Assembly: GCA_023423935.1 (NCBI GenBank)
Contig: JAFAEQ010000010.1
Coordinates: 1 to 64,000 of the forward strand
Direction of reading: 5' to 3'
Source: Pseudomonadota bacterium
Lineage (GTDB): Bacteria; Pseudomonadota; Gammaproteobacteria; Steroidobacterales; Steroidobacteraceae
DNA length: 64,000 nt
Positions 60,650 through 64,000 of the stretch are shown piece by piece. A model generated the notes under the pieces. That model searched no databases. It was given only the letters and a program-made list of their open reading frames with translations, and was not told the origin of the DNA. How positions within the stretch are numbered: the stretch's first letter is position 1; every line of letters begins with the position of its first letter. Made by a program: the position numbers and the translations under genes.

Positions 60650-61549
60650 ATGGCTCGATCTTCGATCGCACCACTAAGTGTTGCGTGTTTGTGTGCGACG
60701 TTCGCAGTCGATGCACAACAACCTCTTGCCAATCGCGTAGCGCACACAGACCCCGCCGCCTATCGACGCCTCGAAGCCGTACACGACGGCGCGGGCTCCA
60801 TGGATTTCGCGGTACTGCTCGGCGCCGACGCGGTGAGTACCAACTTCATTTTTCTGCACCGAGGCGTGATTCAGCCGCGTAGCGGCATCGGCCAGCACTT
60901 CCACAACGCGTGCGAAGAGATGTTCGTCATCCTGGACGGAGAAGCGCAGTTCACCATCGATGGCCGGACAGCCACGATCAAAGGTCCCGCCGCCGTCCCC
61001 AACACGCTCGGTCACTCCCACGCCATCTACAACGCAACCGACAAACCACTGCAATGGCTGAACATCAACGTCGGGACGTCGAAGACCTACGATGCTTTCA
61101 ATCTCGGTGATCCGCGCGTGGATGTACCGCTCGATCCCATCCCGCAGTTCATGTCCGTGCGTTTCGATCGCGCCTTGCTCAAGCCGGTTGCGCGCATGAA
61201 CGGCGGCAAAGGCGATGTGCAGTACCGCCGCGCGCTCGAGCCGAGCGTATTCGGCACGACATGGTCGTACGTCGATCATCTGTTCATTCCGGCTGGCAGC
61301 TCGGTCGGACCCGAGAAGCTCGCAGATATGAGCGAGACGTACTACGTGATCGCCGGCAACGGCTCGATCACCGTGGATTCGCAATCGGCCCCGATCCGCG
61401 CCGGCGATGCCGTCGCGGTCGATGTTCGTCAAACCAAGTCAATAGAGGCAGAAGGTTCTGCCGGTCTGGAACTGCTGGTCATCGGTGTCGCACGCGACAT
61501 GGCGGCGAAGACAGCATTGCAGACCGCACCCCGATTCCTGCGGAAATAA
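60650..61549 (+). CDS. Exported bicupin-type protein
   Basis: A 299-residue protein with a signal peptide (MARSSIAPLSVACLCATF, cleaved near DAQ) and two cupin-like halves. The first has metal-ligand candidates in HFHNACEEMFVIL and HSHAIYN; the second (SETYYVIAGNG, then IRAGDAVAVD) has fewer. The start at 60650 has GGGGGAG 8 nt upstream. It may be a periplasmic isomerase, dioxygenase or binding protein; no specific function is evident. The quinoprotein gene follows after 3 bp, so they share a transcript. Confidence 0.82.
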   Translation: MARSSIAPLSVACLCATFAVDAQQPLANRVAHTDPAAYRRLEAVHDGAGSMDFAVLLGADAVSTNFIFLHRGVIQPRSGIGQHFHNACEEMFVILDGEAQFTIDGRTATIKGPAAVPNTLGHSHAIYNATDKPLQWLNINVGTSKTYDAFNLGDPRVDVPLDPIPQFMSVRFDRALLKPVARMNGGKGDVQYRRALEPSVFGTTWSYVDHLFIPAGSSVGPEKLADMSETYYVIAGNGSITVDSQSAPIRAGDAVAVDVRQTKSIEAEGSAGLELLVIGVARDMAAKTALQTAPRFLRK

Positions 61550-61552
61550 CGA

Positions 61553-63454
61553 ATGAAGCATCGAGTTTGTGTAGCGGTAGCCAGTGCATTGCTGAGCGCT
61601 TGCGCAAGTGTCCCCTCCTCGTCCGTCGAATGGCCGACTTATCATCATGACGCGGGCGGAACGCGGTTCTCGCCCCTGAAGCAGCTGACACCTGAGAACG
61701 TCGCGAAGCTCGAGGTTGCCTGGACTTATCACATGCGTCCGGAAACGGGCGCCTCTGACGCACCACCGCCGGAGGCAGGCGATGCACCGCCGATGCGACG
61801 CGGCCGTTACTCGATTTCGCAGGCAACGCCTCTCGTAGCAGATGGGCGCATGTTCATGCCGACCCCTTACGGTCGTGTCGTTGCACTCGATCCGCAGACC
61901 GGACAGGAGCTGTGGGTGTATGAAGTGCCGAACCGCGATCAGGCCTCGATGCGCGGCGTCGAGTATTGGCCGGGCATGGATGGAGCCGAGCCGGCCATCT
62001 TCTTCGGCACTCGCAGCGGCAAGCTGATTGGATTGTCCGCGGCAACGGGCAAGCCGATCGAAACCTTCGGCGAAGGCGGCATCGTTGACATGAAAACGCC
62101 CGAGGTGATGAACGGACTGCCACGTGCGCCGCTCGGCATGAGCTCACCGCCGCTCACTTACAAGAACGTGATCATCACCGGTTCGCGCGTGCAGGAGATG
62201 CCCGTGATCGGCGCTTCGGGCGATGTGCGTGCGTGGGATGCGCGCACGGGCAAGCTCGTGTGGACCTTCCACACGATTCCGCGGCCCGGCGAGCTGGGTC
62301 ACGACACGTGGGAAGGCGACAGCTGGAAGAACCGTTCCGGCGTGAACGTCTGGACTTTCTTCGTGCTCGATCAGGAACGCGGGATCGTGTATCTGCCGGT
62401 CGCCGCGCCGACGTTTGATCGCTGGGGTGGCGATCGCAAGGGTGCGAATCTGTTTGGCAACTCGATCGTCGCGCTGGACGCTTTGACCGGAAAGTATCTG
62501 TGGCACTTCCAGACCGTGCATCACGATATCTGGGATCTGGATCTGCCCTCGGCGACGCTGGTGGAAGTGAAGAAGAATGGGAAGACCATCCCCGCCATCG
62601 CGGTGATGAACAAGACGGCGATGCTGTTCCTGCTCAACCGCGTCACCGGCGAGCCCATCTACGAAATCAAGGAAGTCCCTGTCCCCACCGACACCGACAT
62701 TCCCGATGAGCAGCCCTGGCCGACGCAGCCGATGCCAGTGACGCCACCGCCGCTCGCGCGAGTGGAGTTCAAGATGTCGGATCTCGCGGACCTGACGCCT
62801 GAACATCGCGAGTTCTGCGAACAGCTCATCAAAGAAAAGAACATCGTGGAGAGCAAGCTGTTTCAACCGCTGCGTGCCGATTCCGCGGTGGCGAGTTTCC
62901 CGGGAAGCCTCGGCGGAGTCGATTGGGGCGGCGGCGCATTCGATCCGAAGCTCGGCTACTTCCTCGTCAACACGAACGATCTCGCAGGCCCGCAACAGCT
63001 CGCCAAGCGACCGGACGGCTCGTACGGACTCAAGGACGGCTACGTGTACTTCTGGAATCCAAAAACACGCCTGCCCTGCCAGCAGCCGCCCTGGGGCAGT
63101 CTCTACGCGGTCGATGTGAACACCGGCAAGGTCGCGTGGCGATCCACGCTGGGCGTGAGTGACAACCTGCCGGATCACTTGAAGAACACGGGCCGGATCA
63201 GCGCTGGCGGTCCGATCGTCACAGCCAGCGGACTGACGTTCATCGGTGCGACCGACGATCGACGCATCCGCGCGTTCGACACCAGGACCGGTGCGGAACT
63301 GTGGACATTCAAACTGCCCGCGTCCAATTACGGCACGCCCATCACCTATCTCACCAAGGACCGCAAGCAGTACGTCGCTGTGGTCGCGACGGGAGGGTTC
63401 CAGGGCGATGCGGTCGACAGCGACAGCGTGATTGCTTTCGGATTGCCGCAATGA
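61553..63454 (+). CDS. PQQ-dependent dehydrogenase (lipoprotein, glucose-dehydrogenase type)
   Basis: A 633-residue eight-bladed propeller quinoprotein. It has a lipobox (LLSAC) instead of a plain signal peptide, tryptophan-docking repeats (for example GQELWVYEVP, GKLVWTFHTI, GAELWTFKLP) and the VHHDIWDLDLPS segment of the soluble and membrane PQQ dehydrogenases. There is no haem motif, so electrons must pass to a separate cytochrome, which the next gene supplies. It oxidises an alcohol or sugar in the periplasm; the substrate is unknown. No pqq synthesis gene is present in the window. Confidence 0.92.
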   Translation: MKHRVCVAVASALLSACASVPSSSVEWPTYHHDAGGTRFSPLKQLTPENVAKLEVAWTYHMRPETGASDAPPPEAGDAPPMRRGRYSISQATPLVADGRMFMPTPYGRVVALDPQTGQELWVYEVPNRDQASMRGVEYWPGMDGAEPAIFFGTRSGKLIGLSAATGKPIETFGEGGIVDMKTPEVMNGLPRAPLGMSSPPLTYKNVIITGSRVQEMPVIGASGDVRAWDARTGKLVWTFHTIPRPGELGHDTWEGDSWKNRSGVNVWTFFVLDQERGIVYLPVAAPTFDRWGGDRKGANLFGNSIVALDALTGKYLWHFQTVHHDIWDLDLPSATLVEVKKNGKTIPAIAVMNKTAMLFLLNRVTGEPIYEIKEVPVPTDTDIPDEQPWPTQPMPVTPPPLARVEFKMSDLADLTPEHREFCEQLIKEKNIVESKLFQPLRADSAVASFPGSLGGVDWGGGAFDPKLGYFLVNTNDLAGPQQLAKRPDGSYGLKDGYVYFWNPKTRLPCQQPPWGSLYAVDVNTGKVAWRSTLGVSDNLPDHLKNTGRISAGGPIVTASGLTFIGATDDRRIRAFDTRTGAELWTFKLPASNYGTPITYLTKDRKQYVAVVATGGFQGDAVDSDSVIAFGLPQ

Positions 63455-63771
63455 AACTGCGCGCGCTGAACTTGCGAGCCCTCACGCTGCTTCCGCTCGC
63501 GCCGCTGGCGCTCGGCACCGCGCCGCTCTTTGCACAGGCGCCGAGCGATCCTCCGCCCGGGGAAGGTCTCGAGATCATTCAACGCAGCTGCATTAACTGC
63601 CACGACATCTACATGATCACGACCAAGCGCAAGACACCCGACGAATGGGCCGCGGTCGTCGGGATCATGGCGGATCGTGGTGCCGAAATTACGCCCGAAG
63701 AGATGCAGATCCTCGAGGAGTATCTGTCGACGAACTTCGCTTCGGGTTCAGGCGCCGACTCGACTCATTGA
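63451..63771 (+). CDS. Small c-type cytochrome
   Basis: A 106-residue exported protein with a signal peptide ending LFAQ and one haem motif CINCH (47-51). The remainder (KRKTPDEWAAVVGIMADRG, then ITPEEMQILEEYLSTNF) is the helical part of short cytochromes tied to PQQ dehydrogenases. Its ATG overlaps the quinoprotein stop (ATGA), so it is its electron acceptor. There is a candidate axial methionine in GIMADRG, but the identity is not certain. Confidence 0.88.
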   Translation: MKLRALNLRALTLLPLAPLALGTAPLFAQAPSDPPPGEGLEIIQRSCINCHDIYMITTKRKTPDEWAAVVGIMADRGAEITPEEMQILEEYLSTNFASGSGADSTH

Positions 63772-63797
63772 TTCTCACAACAAACGGAGAAGCACCC

Positions 63798-64000
63798 ATG
63801 AACCGCAGAGACTGGATGAAATGCTTTGCCTGGCTGTCCGCGGGCAGCGTGGCCGGCACGACGCTCGCACAAGCGGCGAATACCACGGCCGCCACCAGGA
63901 AGCCGATCGTTCTGTACTGCGACCTCGCCGTCGATCCTGCACGCGAGCAGGAGATGCTCGATGCCTTTCACAATCACTTCAAGCCGGTCGCGCAGAAGCA
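63798..64000 (+). CDS. Partial gene: exported ABM-like (quinol monooxygenase type) protein
   Basis: Sixty-seven residues are visible before the window ends. A twin-arginine-like leader (MNRRDWMKCFAWLSAGSVAG) is followed by KPIVLYCDLAVDPAREQEMLDAFHNHF, which resembles the first strand and helix of antibiotic-biosynthesis-monooxygenase (ABM) dimeric folds. GGAGA precedes the ATG at 8 nt. It continues the cupin-quinoprotein-cytochrome transcript. The family is a tentative call. Confidence 0.6.
   Translation, partial: MNRRDWMKCFAWLSAGSVAGTTLAQAANTTAATRKPIVLYCDLAVDPAREQEMLDAFHNHFKPVAQK

Overview
The window is GC-rich, densely coded bacterial chromosome. TonB-dependent receptors of the Xanthomonas/Caulobacter type, SapC, receptor-linked flavin halogenases, an EmrAB/NodT-type pump, ExbD and many secreted carbohydrate-active enzymes point to a polymer-degrading Gram-negative proteobacterium. 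A gammaproteobacterium near Steroidobacteraceae or Xanthomonadales is my best guess from gene content only. No rRNA, tRNA, CRISPR array, transposase or phage gene was recognised.

Region 1 (1-22 kb) is mostly housekeeping and accessory metabolism: a DUF885 protein, a TIGR02466 oxygenase-like protein, an ArsC-family reductase, a marR-nodT-emrA-emrB efflux operon behind three phased operators, a GGDEF/EAL protein, a CE15-like esterase, an outer-membrane barrel, gnd, a lemA-DUF2207 pair, a dihaem cytochrome with a beta-helix protein, a 25-residue membrane peptide with its own terminator, ybiT, an aldo-keto reductase and exbD.

Region 2 (22-42 kb) is a plant-polysaccharide utilisation locus. It holds GH95, GH51 and GH3 enzymes, two CE1 esterases, two paralogous TonB-dependent receptors, SapC, a flavin halogenase-family protein and a cupin_8 protein. 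The enzyme set suits feruloylated arabinoxylan or a related hemicellulose: esterases remove acyl groups, GH51 removes arabinose, GH3 and GH95 trim oligosaccharides, and the receptors import them.

Region 3 (42-64 kb) pairs a third receptor and a canonical halogenase with an oxidative catabolic cluster. An amidohydrolase, an MFS carrier, and a three-part FAD dehydrogenase (TAT small subunit, GMC flavoprotein, cytochrome c) form one minus-strand operon. A GntR/FCD regulator sits beside an iron alcohol dehydrogenase and a succinate-semialdehyde-type dehydrogenase. A crotonase-CaiB/BaiF-MFS set faces a cupin, a PQQ-type quinoprotein, a small cytochrome and a truncated monooxygenase-like gene. Similar ATAT-type palindromes precede the amidohydrolase operon and lie between the MFS and cupin genes, suggesting one regulon. 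The substrate is not known.

Three recurring non-coding signals stand out. Strong GC hairpins begin 7 nt after the stop of both paralogous receptors and of one esterase, and 16 nt after the third receptor. An 80-87 bp element starts exactly 8 nt after the stops of exbD and the GH3 gene. A palindrome overlaps the likely leaderless start of one MFS gene.
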